Part shown: positions 9,149 through 18,726 of the stretch, piece after piece
Layout: every line of letters starts with the position of its first letter
Numbering within the stretch: the stretch's first letter is position 1
NCBI GenBank assembly: GCA_028532915.1
Contig: JAQQAI010000089.1
Location: 1-64,000 of the forward strand
Reading direction: 5' to 3'
DNA: 64,000 nucleotides
From: Sphaerochaetaceae bacterium
Lineage (GTDB): Bacteria; Spirochaetota; Spirochaetia; Sphaerochaetales; Sphaerochaetaceae
The notes under the pieces: generated by a model
Databases searched by the model: none
Told to the model about the DNA's origin: nothing
Seen by the model: only the letters and a program-made list of their open reading frames with translations
Made by a program: the position numbers and the translations under genes

Positions 9149-9610
9149 ATGTTAACGGGTGAATATCGAAATACGATAGATGAAAAAGGAAGAGTCCTTA
9201 TTCCCTCCAAGGTGCGATCCGCACTGGAAGGGCAGACCAGCCTTGTCATCACCCGTTCTGTAGAAAACTGTCTGTGGATCATGCTTCCGTCATATTTCGA
9301 ATATGTCAGGAAGAAGATCATGGATGGTGGAGGAGCAATGTTCAATTCCGATACCCGATTGCTGCAGAGGATCATCATAGGGCAGGCGATGGAGGTCGAT
9401 ATCGACAAGACCGGAAGGCTGCTCATTCCGCCCCAGCTTCGGGCAAAGATCAATCTCAATGTGAAAGAGGAGACCGTTCTGCTGGGGATCAGTACCTATA
9501 TGGAGCTGTGGAGCGTTCCTTCATACGAGCAGTTCCTGAAAGAAAGCGAAGTCCTGTTTACTCAGGCCTCGCAGCGATTGAGCGAAATGCTTCATGACAG
9601 CGAGGTCTGA
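9149..9610 (+). CDS. mraZ: Transcriptional regulator MraZ
   Basis: MraZ is the AbrB-fold ring protein that heads most division/cell-wall clusters and regulates its own operon. The 153-residue product begins MLTGEYRNTIDEKGRVLIP, the first of two DNA-binding SpoVT-like repeats; the second begins at AMEVDIDKTGRLLIPPQLR. AAAAGGA just upstream of ATG 9149 sets the start; a longer frame from 9104 would reach into the promoter. The rsmH start follows the stop by one base. Confidence 0.95.
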   Translation: MLTGEYRNTIDEKGRVLIPSKVRSALEGQTSLVITRSVENCLWIMLPSYFEYVRKKIMDGGGAMFNSDTRLLQRIIIGQAMEVDIDKTGRLLIPPQLRAKINLNVKEETVLLGISTYMELWSVPSYEQFLKESEVLFTQASQRLSEMLHDSEV

Positions 9611-9611
9611 T

Positions 9612-10544
9612 ATGGTTTACGTACACACTTCCGTCCTCGCTGAGGAGACACTGAAATACCTCGTTCCGCAGAAGGACCATCCACTGATGATTGACTGCAC
9701 ATTGGGAGAGGGGGGACATTCGAAGCTCTTTCTGGAAAAGTATCCCTTCCTCAATGTGATCGGTCTCGACCGTGACGAGAATATCATCGGGAAGGCGAGA
9801 AACAGGCTGAAGCCCTATTCGGACAGGTTTACCGCTGTGAACACATGGTTCGACGAGTATCTTGATTCCTACATCGGTGAAAGCCCCTCGGTGATCCTTT
9901 TCGATCTGGGAATCTCAATATTCCATTATGCCGAATCCGAAAGAGGGTTCAGTTTTTCAAAGAGAGAACCTCTTGATATGCGTCTGAATGTGTCGAAGGA
10001 TATCAGCGCTGCCGATATCGTCAATACATACAGTGAGCAGCAGATTGCAGATATCATCTACAAGTACGGAGAAGAGCGCTACTCGAGAAGAATCGCCAGA
10101 GCGATATGTGAAAGAAGAGAAGTTCAGAGCATCACAAAAAGCGATGACCTTGCTTCGATCATCTATTCCGCGGTCCCGCAGCAGTACAGACATCAGCGTA
10201 TACATCCGGCGACAAGAAGTTTTCAGGCCCTGCGGATCGCAGTGAACGGAGAACTGGACAGGATCGAACCGGCAGTGAACAAAGCCATCGATATTCTCGC
10301 TCCTGGGGGACTGATCGGTGTAATCAGCTTCCACTCTCTGGAAGACAGACCTGTGAAGTACCTGTTCAGAGAGAGAGCCAAAGATTGCATCTGCCCTCCA
10401 AAGGCTCCGATATGTACCTGTGGTCATGTCGCAGATATTACCATCGTCACTAAAAAGCCTGTTGTGGCAACAGAACAGGAGTGTAAAGAGAATCCCCCTT
10501 CCAGGAGTGCGAAACTCAGAGTCGCTATGAAAAAGGAGAGCTGA
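9612..10544 (+). CDS. rsmH: 16S rRNA (cytosine-1402-N4)-methyltransferase
   Basis: RsmH (MraW) methylates N4 of C1402 in 16S rRNA using S-adenosylmethionine. The 310-residue product carries the cofactor loop DCTLGEGGHS, the acidic end LDRD, the family motif FDLGIS, and the C-terminal SFHSLEDRPVKY stretch. A pair of Cys pairs, CICPPKAPICTC, is normal in this family. GAGGT at 9602-9606 places the start at ATG 9612 rather than the ATG at 9594 inside mraZ. ftsL starts immediately downstream. Confidence 0.97.
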   Translation: MVYVHTSVLAEETLKYLVPQKDHPLMIDCTLGEGGHSKLFLEKYPFLNVIGLDRDENIIGKARNRLKPYSDRFTAVNTWFDEYLDSYIGESPSVILFDLGISIFHYAESERGFSFSKREPLDMRLNVSKDISAADIVNTYSEQQIADIIYKYGEERYSRRIARAICERREVQSITKSDDLASIIYSAVPQQYRHQRIHPATRSFQALRIAVNGELDRIEPAVNKAIDILAPGGLIGVISFHSLEDRPVKYLFRERAKDCICPPKAPICTCGHVADITIVTKKPVVATEQECKENPPSRSAKLRVAMKKES

Positions 10545-10545
10545 G

Positions 10546-10875
10546 ATGCGAGAGACAATGCAGTATTTTTCACATGTCCAGACTATCGGATTGAAAGAAC
10601 GCGTTCTCATCATTGCTTTACTTCTTATTCTTTTTTCATTTCTTGTCATTCCGATCCATCAGGCAGCGGCAAACAGAGAACTGGAAAGGACCGCTTCTAC
10701 ACTCGAAAAAGAGTTGAGAGATCAGAACGAATACACCCGTATTCTTCTTTCTTATATCACCAAGCAGTCGCTTCCCGAGGTGGTCTCCATCGAGGCTGTC
10801 GATCAGGGGCTCTCTTTTGAAAAACTTGATTTCGACGATGCTTCGTATGTCAGTATGGAAGGAGGTGTGCAATGA
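10546..10875 (+). CDS. ftsL: Cell division protein FtsL-like
   Basis: This is a 109-residue bitopic protein: a short cytoplasmic N-terminus, one transmembrane helix at about 20-41 (VLIIALLLILFSFLVI), then a coiled coil (ANRELERTASTLEKELRDQ). This is the architecture of FtsL/DivIC divisome subunits, whose sequences are poorly conserved, so position between rsmH and murF carries much of the assignment. GGAG precedes the ATG. The 3' end overlaps murF by four bases. In many bacteria ftsI and murE follow here, but they are absent. Confidence 0.8.
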   Translation: MRETMQYFSHVQTIGLKERVLIIALLLILFSFLVIPIHQAAANRELERTASTLEKELRDQNEYTRILLSYITKQSLPEVVSIEAVDQGLSFEKLDFDDASYVSMEGGVQ

Positions 10876-12245
10876 AGAGCTTCAACGGTGAATATATAGC
10901 GACTCTGCTGAAGGTGAAAGATCCCGGACAGTACAGCAATATCTCCATTTCAGACATCACGATAGATTCGAGGAAGGCCGGCTCGTCTTCACTGTTTGTC
11001 GCGATGAAAGGGAAAAGACATGATGGACACGAGTTCATAAGTGACGTCGTAAAGAGGCGGATTCCTTTGATTCTTGCTTCTTCAAAATACAAAAAAGAGG
11101 CCGGGTCCCTCGTGTCGGGCAGTTCTACAAAAGTCATCTACGTTGAAGATACTTTGAAAGCTCTGCAGCAGATGGCAAAGCTTCATATCTCGAATAACGG
11201 CCGGCTGAAAAAGATCGGGATCACCGGGTCGACCGGGAAGACCACGACGAAGGAAATACTCGGCTCGATTCTCAGGTGTGTAGCACCTACCGCCGTAACT
11301 CCGGGGAATTTCAACAGCGAGATCGGACTCGCGATCAGTGCATTCGAAATCGACCGTTTCTCCAGATATTCAGTATTCGAGATGGGTATCGATCATGCCG
11401 GTGAGATGGATACACTGGTCGACATATATACTCCTCATATCTCTCTGATCACAAATATCGGGTATTCCCATGTGGGTAAGCTCGGATCGATGAAAGCTAT
11501 TGCACAGGAAAAAGGAAAGATTTTTCATGACAGTGTGGAACGTGCACTGATGGAGGAATCGAGCTCCTTCTACCGGTTCGTCGAAAACGACCGGGAAGTC
11601 CCTATCCTTCCTTTCGGAGTCAACAGCACGCCTCTCGTTTCCGATGTCTTTTCTCTCGGCCTTGACGGCTGGACTTTCCGGTACAACGGAAGACCGGTGA
11701 TCATCAGGGGAGTGGGACGTCATACACTCATCGACGCTCTGGGAGCTATAAAGATTGCGCAGATGCTCGATATTGAGGATGAGGCCATCATAGAAGGTCT
11801 TCAGGCCTTCAAACCTCTTGCCGGCCATTCCTCGGTCCGCCAGGGAGATGTTACGATCATAGAAGACTGGTACAACTCTTCACCCGATTCTACCTCGACG
11901 ATCCTCGATTGTGTTTCCAATGCAGTCTGCAGAGGGAAGAAGAGGGCAGTCCTGGGATCGATGAAAGAGATGGGCTCCTATACGCACAGAGCCCATACCT
12001 ACGTTTCCAGACAGCTTAAAAACAGTTCCATCGAAAATATCTACCTGTTCGGTAAGGAGATGTATACCACATATAAGGAACTGAAACCGTATAGAAGCTC
12101 GAACCAGCTGTTTCTGACTGATGATTATCAGCAGCTGCAGAGAAGAATGATGGAGGATACAAAGCGGGGCGATCTCGTTTTGCTGAAAGGATCGAGAGCC
12201 ATGGAGATCGAACGGCTGGTTCCCGTGATAAGCACCATAGGGTGA
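10872..12245 (+). CDS. murF: UDP-MurNAc-tripeptide--D-Ala-D-Ala ligase
   Basis: MurF adds D-Ala-D-Ala to the UDP-MurNAc-tripeptide in the cytoplasm. The 457-residue protein has the Mur ligase N-terminal domain with the SRKAG motif, the ATP-binding loop GITGSTGKTTTKE, the NFNSEIGL motif, the EMGIDHAGEMD stretch, and a C-terminal domain with DWYNSSPDS (DxYNAnP-type). Length is normal. Start overlaps ftsL by ATGA. It is the only Mur ligase in this window, so murC, murD and murE must be elsewhere. Confidence 0.95.
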   Translation: MKSFNGEYIATLLKVKDPGQYSNISISDITIDSRKAGSSSLFVAMKGKRHDGHEFISDVVKRRIPLILASSKYKKEAGSLVSGSSTKVIYVEDTLKALQQMAKLHISNNGRLKKIGITGSTGKTTTKEILGSILRCVAPTAVTPGNFNSEIGLAISAFEIDRFSRYSVFEMGIDHAGEMDTLVDIYTPHISLITNIGYSHVGKLGSMKAIAQEKGKIFHDSVERALMEESSSFYRFVENDREVPILPFGVNSTPLVSDVFSLGLDGWTFRYNGRPVIIRGVGRHTLIDALGAIKIAQMLDIEDEAIIEGLQAFKPLAGHSSVRQGDVTIIEDWYNSSPDSTSTILDCVSNAVCRGKKRAVLGSMKEMGSYTHRAHTYVSRQLKNSSIENIYLFGKEMYTTYKELKPYRSSNQLFLTDDYQQLQRRMMEDTKRGDLVLLKGSRAMEIERLVPVISTIG

Positions 12246-12261
12246 AAAAGGAGACTGCGCT

Positions 12262-13290
12262 ATGAATCAGCTCATTACATCTATCATCGCACTGCTTTTT
12301 TCATTCGTGCTCACAGTTGTCTGCATCACATTGTTCTTGAAGATGATGAGGCACTTCAATATGTTTCAGATCATCAATCCGGATGCGCCTGAAAGTCATA
12401 TGGAAAAGAAGAATACCCCGACAGCCGGCGGTGTCACCTTCCTTGTCAGTACGACTGTCAGCTGTATCCTGTTTGCTGACATAACCGATCCGTTCATCTA
12501 TCTTCCCCTCATCGCGATGTGGGGATATGGTCTTGTAGGACTGGCGGATGATGTGATGAAGCTGACGAAAAAAGAGAATCAGGGGCTGACTTCCCTGAGA
12601 AAACTTGCTATGCAGATTCTTATTGCCGCTCTCCTTTATTATATCGTGGATAATACCAGCGGACTGCTTCTCAGGAAGGTGAGCGCCTTCTGGAATCCTC
12701 AGATAGAGTTCGATATCGGACTGTGGTTTCCGATCGCCTTTCTGCTGTATATGGTCATCTTCGTTAATGCCGTGAACATAAGCGACGGTCTGGACGGACT
12801 GGCAGCCAGTGTGACGATCAGTCCTCTGTTTCTGCTGTTTATCATCGGATCTATGTTTGCTTTCGTTTCTGCAGTGCAGCCTACTCAGGTCATCATCAAT
12901 TCGGGAGCCTCGAGTCTGATCGTTCTCATAGCTATCGTCATAGGATCGCTTCTTGCCTTCTTATGGTTCAACGGGTATAAGGCGCAACTGTTTATGGGAG
13001 ATGCAGGTTCGCACGCGATCGGTGCATGTATAGGAATGAGCGCACTTCTGATGAAGGTAGAGTTCATCATAGCCTTCGCTTCAGGAGTCCTGATCATAGA
13101 ACTCATCTCATCGTTTATCCAGATAGTTTCCATTCGACTGTTCAACAGGAAAGTTTTCCTGCTTGCGCCGCTGCATCATCATTTTGAATTGAAGGGGGCA
13201 CATGAAAGTAAAATCGTAACTAGATTCTTCATCGCGAGCATAATTCTGACTTTTGCCGCTGCATTGTTCTTCATGATCAAATACCGCTAG
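12262..13290 (+). CDS. mraY: Phospho-MurNAc-pentapeptide transferase
   Basis: MraY transfers phospho-MurNAc-pentapeptide to undecaprenyl phosphate, giving lipid I. The 342-residue membrane protein has about ten hydrophobic segments and the family motifs KKNTPTAGGV, the D-D pair LADDVMK, NAVNISDGLDGLA with catalytic Asp residues, and the C-terminal APLHHHFELKG loop. Length is typical. It sits 16 bases after murF with a GGAG site upstream. Confidence 0.96.
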   Translation: MNQLITSIIALLFSFVLTVVCITLFLKMMRHFNMFQIINPDAPESHMEKKNTPTAGGVTFLVSTTVSCILFADITDPFIYLPLIAMWGYGLVGLADDVMKLTKKENQGLTSLRKLAMQILIAALLYYIVDNTSGLLLRKVSAFWNPQIEFDIGLWFPIAFLLYMVIFVNAVNISDGLDGLAASVTISPLFLLFIIGSMFAFVSAVQPTQVIINSGASSLIVLIAIVIGSLLAFLWFNGYKAQLFMGDAGSHAIGACIGMSALLMKVEFIIAFASGVLIIELISSFIQIVSIRLFNRKVFLLAPLHHHFELKGAHESKIVTRFFIASIILTFAAALFFMIKYR

Positions 13291-13315
13291 TTCCTTTACG
13301 ATATGAGGTTGGTTT

Positions 13316-14476
13316 ATGGATTATTCAGACTATTATGAGAAACATCAGTTACACGATTCCTCTTTATACGATGATGATCAGAAAAGGGCCGTGCGGTCAT
13401 TTGTCTTCGTATGTATCGTTCTCATACTTGTCGCAAGCGGTCTGATCACACTCTACAGCGCCAGTTATGACGAAGCGTTGAAAATGGGTCTTCCCTCATC
13501 ATATTTCTTCCGCCGTCAGCTGCTGTTCGCCCTTTCGGGTTTCGCCGCATTCGTTCTGCTCTCTTTCATACCATTGAAACTTATACGCATTGCAGTCATT
13601 CCTCTGCTGATACTTTCTGTGGTTCTTATGCTTCTGACAATCCTGACCCCGCTCGGAGTAGAGAAAATGGGAGCCCGGCGATGGATCCAGATAGGTCCGC
13701 TTCCTTCATTTCAGCCTTCGGAACTGATCAAAGTTTCAGTGATACTTGCGCTGGCGGCCGTGTACGAGAAGACCTCCGATAAAGCTTCGGCGAAACGGAT
13801 ACTCATTGCTCCTCTTTTTCTGATAATGGTGAGTGCTGTCCTGATTCTCGCTCAGAAAGATTATTCTACGACTCTGGTTTTCGTTACTGTCACTCTTTCG
13901 GTTGCGATCGTCGGAGGGTTATCGGTTCCTGTGTTTCTGATGATAGGGGCCTTCCTTGCCGTACCCGCGGTCATCTTCATTCTTATCGAACCATACAGAA
14001 TCCGGCGGATCGTTTCCTTTCTGTTTCCATCGATAGATCCGACAGGAATCAACTGGCAGGTCAACAAATCGATCGAGGCGATCAGAAGCGGACAGGTTTT
14101 CGGCAAAGGGCTCGGTCAGGGAACCTATAAGCTCGGTCTGATCCCTGAAGTCCACAGTGATTTCATATTCGCATCTTTTTCCGAGGAAATGGGGCTGATC
14201 GGGATCATGGCCCTTGTACTGCTTTTTCTCCTTTTCTTTTTCATCGGAGTTTCTGTTGCTCTTCAGAACATTGGAGAGCACCGGTTTATCGCATTCGCCT
14301 CACTCGGAATCACCATGATGATCATCGGACAGGCAATAGTGAACATAGCTGTCGTCACTTCATTGCTCCCCCCCACAGGAATTCCTCTTCCCTTTTTTTC
14401 ACAGGGGGGAACCAATCTTTTTGTAGTTATCTGCGAATGCGGTCTCCTTCACCGCTTCATGAAGGAGGGTGCCTAG
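13316..14476 (+). CDS. ftsW: Lipid II polymerase FtsW
   Basis: FtsW is the SEDS-family glycosyltransferase of septal peptidoglycan. The protein (386 aa) shows about ten transmembrane segments, the motif GARRWIQIGPLPSFQPSELIK, the QKDYSTTLV loop, and the C-terminal LPPTGIPLPFFSQGG signature. FtsW rather than RodA is inferred from its place between mraY and ftsQ. The ORF abuts ftsQ by one base, so coupling is likely. Its cognate transpeptidase ftsI is not adjacent but is at 24683-26356. Confidence 0.94.
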   Translation: MDYSDYYEKHQLHDSSLYDDDQKRAVRSFVFVCIVLILVASGLITLYSASYDEALKMGLPSSYFFRRQLLFALSGFAAFVLLSFIPLKLIRIAVIPLLILSVVLMLLTILTPLGVEKMGARRWIQIGPLPSFQPSELIKVSVILALAAVYEKTSDKASAKRILIAPLFLIMVSAVLILAQKDYSTTLVFVTVTLSVAIVGGLSVPVFLMIGAFLAVPAVIFILIEPYRIRRIVSFLFPSIDPTGINWQVNKSIEAIRSGQVFGKGLGQGTYKLGLIPEVHSDFIFASFSEEMGLIGIMALVLLFLLFFFIGVSVALQNIGEHRFIAFASLGITMMIIGQAIVNIAVVTSLLPPTGIPLPFFSQGGTNLFVVICECGLLHRFMKEGA

Positions 14477-15307
14477 ATGGTTGATACGGCCTATCAGGCA
14501 GGATTGGACTGGGATACCTACAGGGTGCAGCCGGTGCAGTACAAGTCCGCCAGCAACCAGATGCAGGATACATCCGGTGAGAATGTCGATATTTCCACAA
14601 ATATGAAAATCATTCTCTGTATAACGGGTGTCGTAATACTGCTTCTTTTCTCCTACTATGTACTTCTCAATATTCCCTATTTCGATATAGATGCAGTCAC
14701 ATACCTGAGTGCAAATGATCAGCCTCTGCCTCCCTCAATCGAACAGACATACCACAAGGAGATCATTGGAACTTCAGTTTTCTCCTTTCCGCAGAGGAAG
14801 ATCAGGCGGGCTCTGGAAAGTCATCCCCTGGTCAGACAGGTACGATTTAGCCGCTTTGGAAGGGAGCTTGAGGTGGTTGTGGATACCGCAGAGGTATCGA
14901 TCATCATAGAAGAAGGAAACGGTGCATACGCTGCGCTGGCCGATTCAACTTACATCCCGCTCGATGCCGACGATTTCAGATTTCTGAGTTCACAGATTCC
15001 ACGGGTTGAATCTGTTCAGGCCGATGAACAGCAGATGCAGCTGATCGGCAGGATTCTGGAAGATTCCTCCGGGGACTCGTTCAATGACGGGATGATACTG
15101 CCTGCCTCACTATATTTTCCTTCGATGGACATCCGTATCGATATCAGAGAATCAGTGAGTCTTTACCGGTTGAAGTCCGTAGTGAGATTGGTTACACTGC
15201 AGTACGAAAAGAATCGACTATCTAATATTGCTCTAAATTCCAAGGTGCGTTATGATTTATACCAAGAAGCTTTATTCAAAGAGCAGATTTTCGGAGGTAA
15301 TAATTGA
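14477..15307 (+). CDS. ftsQ: Cell division protein FtsQ/DivIB
   Basis: This 276-residue bitopic protein has a cytoplasmic N-terminus of about 50 residues, one transmembrane helix (ILCITGVVILLLFSYYVLL) and an extracytoplasmic POTRA-type region (IPYFDIDAVTYLS ... FPQRKIRRALESHPLVRQVRFSRFG), which matches FtsQ/DivIB. It links the early and late divisome. The 3' end overlaps the ftsA TTG start by four bases. Confidence 0.88.
   Translation: MVDTAYQAGLDWDTYRVQPVQYKSASNQMQDTSGENVDISTNMKIILCITGVVILLLFSYYVLLNIPYFDIDAVTYLSANDQPLPPSIEQTYHKEIIGTSVFSFPQRKIRRALESHPLVRQVRFSRFGRELEVVVDTAEVSIIIEEGNGAYAALADSTYIPLDADDFRFLSSQIPRVESVQADEQQMQLIGRILEDSSGDSFNDGMILPASLYFPSMDIRIDIRESVSLYRLKSVVRLVTLQYEKNRLSNIALNSKVRYDLYQEALFKEQIFGGNN
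15293..15306 (+). promoter_or_regulatory. Ribosome binding site supporting a TTG start for ftsA
   Basis: GGAGGT at 15293-15298 is five bases before TTG 15304. The TTG overlaps the ftsQ stop (TTGA), and no ATG lies at a comparable position until codon 8. Confidence 0.7.
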
Positions 15308-16545
15308 GCGCAGATAAAGTTATGATGGGATTAGACATCGGTAGCTCATGGGTTCGTGCTGTCATATGTACTGTAGGCTCAGATGGAAATATCATGGTCG
15401 ATGGTATCTGTGAAAGACCTTCTGAAGGTATCAGGCAGGGTGTCATCGTAAATATCGAACAGACGATCAAGACGATAACCTCCGTGATAAACGAGGCGGA
15501 ACTGCAGGCCGGTGCGAATATCCAGTCGATGATCATCGGTGTAGGGGGGAATCATATAGAAGGGATTCCCTCTCAGGGAGTAGTCGGAATCAATGCAAAA
15601 GATCAGGAGATAAACCGAGAGGACATTTACAGATCTCTGGAGGTTGCAAGAGCCTTTGAACTGCCTCTGGAGAGAGAGATCCTGCATACGCTTGTTCAGG
15701 AATTCAGAGTGGACGGGAGAGGGGGTATCAAAGATCCCATAGATATGCTCGGCCACCGTCTCGAAAGCAAAGTACTGATTGTGACGGCCTCTTCGAGTAT
15801 CTGCCAGAATGCGAGAAAATGTATCCAGAGGGCAGGTTTTCAGGTTCAGCGTCTTATAGCCCAGCAGCTTGGAGACGCTGAAGCCGTATTAAGCACCGAA
15901 GAGAAGGAGATGGGAACGATTCTGATCAACATCGGCGGCGGAACCACCAATATGATCGCATATGTCAACGGAGCCCCGGTCTATACCGGAGGTATCCTCA
16001 TGGGCGGTTCCCATGTGACCAATGATATCGCCTACCTTCTGAATAAACCGAAGGTGATTGCGGAGAGCCTTAAATGCGACTATGGGAATTGTCATCTGCC
16101 ATCTGTCGACCCGCAGGAAATGATACTCATTCCCCAGGTGGGAAATCTCCCTTCCATAAAGATGCCGAAAAAAGAACTCAGCAAGATCATCGAGCCAAGG
16201 ATGGCTGAGATATTCTCTCTGCTGCAGGTGGAACTCGAACGCAAACAGGTGAGAGGCTCTTTCGGCGGAGGAATCGTTCTGGTGGGAGGGGGAGCACTTC
16301 TTTCCGGAGCCACCGAACTGGCCTCGGAAGTGTTCAGACTCCCCGCACGGATAGGATTCCCTGAAGCCCTTCACGGATTGGATAGATCATACATCAATCC
16401 CAAATATACTGTGACACTGGGAAGTGTGATGAGTGAGGCACGGCGCATCCGCGATGTCGCCGGATCGGCAAACACTGTTCACCGGGATAAAAAATCTCGC
16501 TCTGTATCAAAGAGATTGAAAGGTTTTTTTCGAACGATTTTTTAA
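15304..16545 (+). CDS. ftsA: Cell division protein FtsA
   Basis: FtsA is the actin-fold protein that tethers FtsZ to the membrane. The 413-residue product has phosphate loop 1 (GLDIGSSWVRAVI), the SHS2/1C domain (about 80-165), phosphate loop 2 (INIGGGTTNMIAYVNG), the adenosine motif (LVGGGALLSGATE) and a basic amphipathic C-terminal helix (SVSKRLKGFFRTIF), the usual membrane anchor. The TTG start is supported by a strong GGAGGT. ftsZ follows after 35 bases. Confidence 0.96.
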   Translation: MSADKVMMGLDIGSSWVRAVICTVGSDGNIMVDGICERPSEGIRQGVIVNIEQTIKTITSVINEAELQAGANIQSMIIGVGGNHIEGIPSQGVVGINAKDQEINREDIYRSLEVARAFELPLEREILHTLVQEFRVDGRGGIKDPIDMLGHRLESKVLIVTASSSICQNARKCIQRAGFQVQRLIAQQLGDAEAVLSTEEKEMGTILINIGGGTTNMIAYVNGAPVYTGGILMGGSHVTNDIAYLLNKPKVIAESLKCDYGNCHLPSVDPQEMILIPQVGNLPSIKMPKKELSKIIEPRMAEIFSLLQVELERKQVRGSFGGGIVLVGGGALLSGATELASEVFRLPARIGFPEALHGLDRSYINPKYTVTLGSVMSEARRIRDVAGSANTVHRDKKSRSVSKRLKGFFRTIF

Positions 16546-16580
16546 CATATAGGGGCAGATAGCCCTGGAGGATAGGATTA

Positions 16581-17804
16581 ATGGATTTCGATATGCTAGA
16601 AGATCTGCTGCAGAACGAGCAGACGCCACCTACCGATATAAAAGTCGTCGGGATCGGGGGGGCCGGAGGTAACGCCGTAAACAGAATGATTGCAAGCGGA
16701 CTTAAGAAAGTCACGTTCGTGGCAATGAATACCGATATTCAGGCATTGCAGCGTTCTAATGCTCAGATCAGAATGCCGCTTGGAAAGGAGCTCACAGGAG
16801 GACTGGGAGCCGGAGGAGTCCCCGAGGTAGGCGAAAAGGCCGCCCAGGAAAGCAGAGAGGAAATCAAGGAATTTCTTCAGGGAACCGACATGGTCTTCAT
16901 CACTGCAGGTATGGGAGGTGGAACCGGTACGGGTGCCGCCTCTGTCGTCGCAGAGGTGAGCAGAGAGGTCAATGCACTCACGGTTGCAGTCGTGACGACT
17001 CCGTTCGCCTTCGAAGGAAAGAAGAAGCTTCAGCTGGCACTTACCGGAATCGAGAAGCTCAGGAAAGTTGTCGATACCCTTATTCTCATACCGAATCAGT
17101 ATCTGCTGAAGATCGTGGAAAACAACACGCCGATCAAAAAAGCGTTTTTGCTTGCGGATGATGTACTGAGACAGGGAGTTCAGGGAATCAGTGAACTCAT
17201 CACCGAACCCGGCGAGATAAATATCGACTTCGCCGATGTAAAGACTGTCATGAAAGGAAGAGGTGATGCACTGATGGGAATCGGTATCGGTGAAGGAACC
17301 AGTCGGGCGGTCGATGCAGCCCGTTCGGCGATCAACAATCCTCTTTTGGAGAATGCACGGATAGACGGCGCTAAATCCGTTCTCGTCAATCTCGCAGGAG
17401 GTGATGGGCTTACCCTGCAGGAATACCAGGATGTTGTCGAGCTGATCACGGAAAATTGTGCTGAAGATGCACTGATCATCGCCGGACAGGCTTATAATCC
17501 CGAACTCGGGGAGAAGATCAAGGTAACTGTTGTGGCGACAGGTTTCGAACAGCAGCAGGATACGCTCGATGAGAGTGCACAGATAGGTGAATACAAACGG
17601 AGAAAGATGGAGGGGCCATCCTTCGAGTACAAAGGCAAGAAAACTCCGGAGACCGAACAGGCTCAGCAGGATCAGGAAGAAGAGGTCATCACAGTCAACA
17701 GATGGCAGGACCTTCAGCAGCAGCTGGGAGCCCGCAAAGCGGATAACGACTACAGCTTCCCTGCCGTACTCAGGTACCAGAGAGGAGAGAAAGAGGACTC
17801 ATAA
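16581..17804 (+). CDS. ftsZ: Cell division GTPase FtsZ
   Basis: FtsZ is the tubulin-like GTPase of the division ring. The 407-residue protein has the N-terminal [13 protein letters not shown], the tubulin signature GGGTGTG at 112-118, the T7-loop region ([11 protein letters not shown]), a low-complexity Gln/Glu linker, and a C-terminal peptide [10 protein letters not shown] that matches the FtsA-binding tail (IPAFLRRQ type). Length is normal. It ends six bases before the first Xer recombinase gene, so the operon continues. Confidence 0.98.
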   Translation: MDFDMLEDLLQNEQTPPTDIKVVGIGGAGGNAVNRMIASGLKKVTFVAMNTDIQALQRSNAQIRMPLGKELTGGLGAGGVPEVGEKAAQESREEIKEFLQGTDMVFITAGMGGGTGTGAASVVAEVSREVNALTVAVVTTPFAFEGKKKLQLALTGIEKLRKVVDTLILIPNQYLLKIVENNTPIKKAFLLADDVLRQGVQGISELITEPGEINIDFADVKTVMKGRGDALMGIGIGEGTSRAVDAARSAINNPLLENARIDGAKSVLVNLAGGDGLTLQEYQDVVELITENCAEDALIIAGQAYNPELGEKIKVTVVATGFEQQQDTLDESAQIGEYKRRKMEGPSFEYKGKKTPETEQAQQDQEEEVITVNRWQDLQQQLGARKADNDYSFPAVLRYQRGEKEDS

Positions 17805-17809
17805 CGGTT

Positions 17810-18724
17810 GTGAACACCAATACCGAAACACTCATTCTTGATTATATCGATTATCTGGTGGTTGCCAGACGGGTATCCCGGGCAACCATCGATGTTTATT
17901 CACACGAAGCTGTAAATTATCTCGAATATCTGCGAAAGATATCAAAGGATGTCAAATCTTCCTCCACAGATGATGTCCTCGCCTTTCTTACATCACATGA
18001 AGGACAGCAGCTTCATAAAAGGACCATTTCAAAGAAAATCAGTGCATCGCGTTCCTTTCATCGGTATCTTATTGAGATGAATGTACGAAAGGATGATCCT
18101 CTTGAGAGTATAGATGTCCCCACAATAGAGCAGACCTACTTTAAAAGTGTTTCCTACGATGATATAGAGGCAATCTTCGCTGCTATTGATACCACCGAAG
18201 GAGATCTGTTGAAAATCCGTGATAGATGCCTGTTCGAACTCATCTATTCGTGCGGTCTAAGGGTGAGTGAGCTCATCTCGCTGAAAGTGACAGATTACAA
18301 CAGAAGAGAGAGAGTGTTGACAGTCATAGGCAAAGGTAATATGCAGCGGACGCTTTTTGTCGGAGATATAGCTCATGAGATGCTCGGTCATTACAGAGAT
18401 GAGATCAGGCCCCGGCTTCTCGGTTCGAACAGGGGGGAACCTGCTCTCTTTGTGGGTAGGAGGGGGAAAGCGCTTACAAGACAGCTCGTCCATAAACGTT
18501 TCAAGTATTACTGCGCCCTGGCCGGGGTGAATGCAACCGTGCATACACTGCGCCACTCGTTTGCATCCCATCTGCTTCGAGGCGGAGCCGACCTCCGTTC
18601 AGTTCAGAAACTTCTCGGGCACAAGGATATCAAGACGACTCAGATATATATCCATTCAGAGACTGAAGACAAGTATCAGCGGTACAGGACTTATCATCCT
18701 GACGGTGAGAGTGATAAGGTATAG
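17810..18724 (+). CDS. Tyrosine recombinase XerC/XerD (first copy)
   Basis: This 304-residue phage-integrase-family protein has the SAM-like N-terminal domain (LILDYIDYLVVARRVSRATIDVYSHEA) and the catalytic set: R in SCGLRVSELISL, HxxR in HTLRHSFASHLL, H in LLGHKDIKTTQIYIH, and Tyr in that last motif. It is a chromosome-dimer resolvase rather than an integrase by length and context. It starts at GTG 17810 with a weak ribosome site, six bases after ftsZ. A second Xer gene follows at once, so the pair may be the XerC and XerD of this organism; which is which is uncertain. Confidence 0.9.
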   Translation: MNTNTETLILDYIDYLVVARRVSRATIDVYSHEAVNYLEYLRKISKDVKSSSTDDVLAFLTSHEGQQLHKRTISKKISASRSFHRYLIEMNVRKDDPLESIDVPTIEQTYFKSVSYDDIEAIFAAIDTTEGDLLKIRDRCLFELIYSCGLRVSELISLKVTDYNRRERVLTVIGKGNMQRTLFVGDIAHEMLGHYRDEIRPRLLGSNRGEPALFVGRRGKALTRQLVHKRFKYYCALAGVNATVHTLRHSFASHLLRGGADLRSVQKLLGHKDIKTTQIYIHSETEDKYQRYRTYHPDGESDKV

Positions 18725-18726
18725 GC

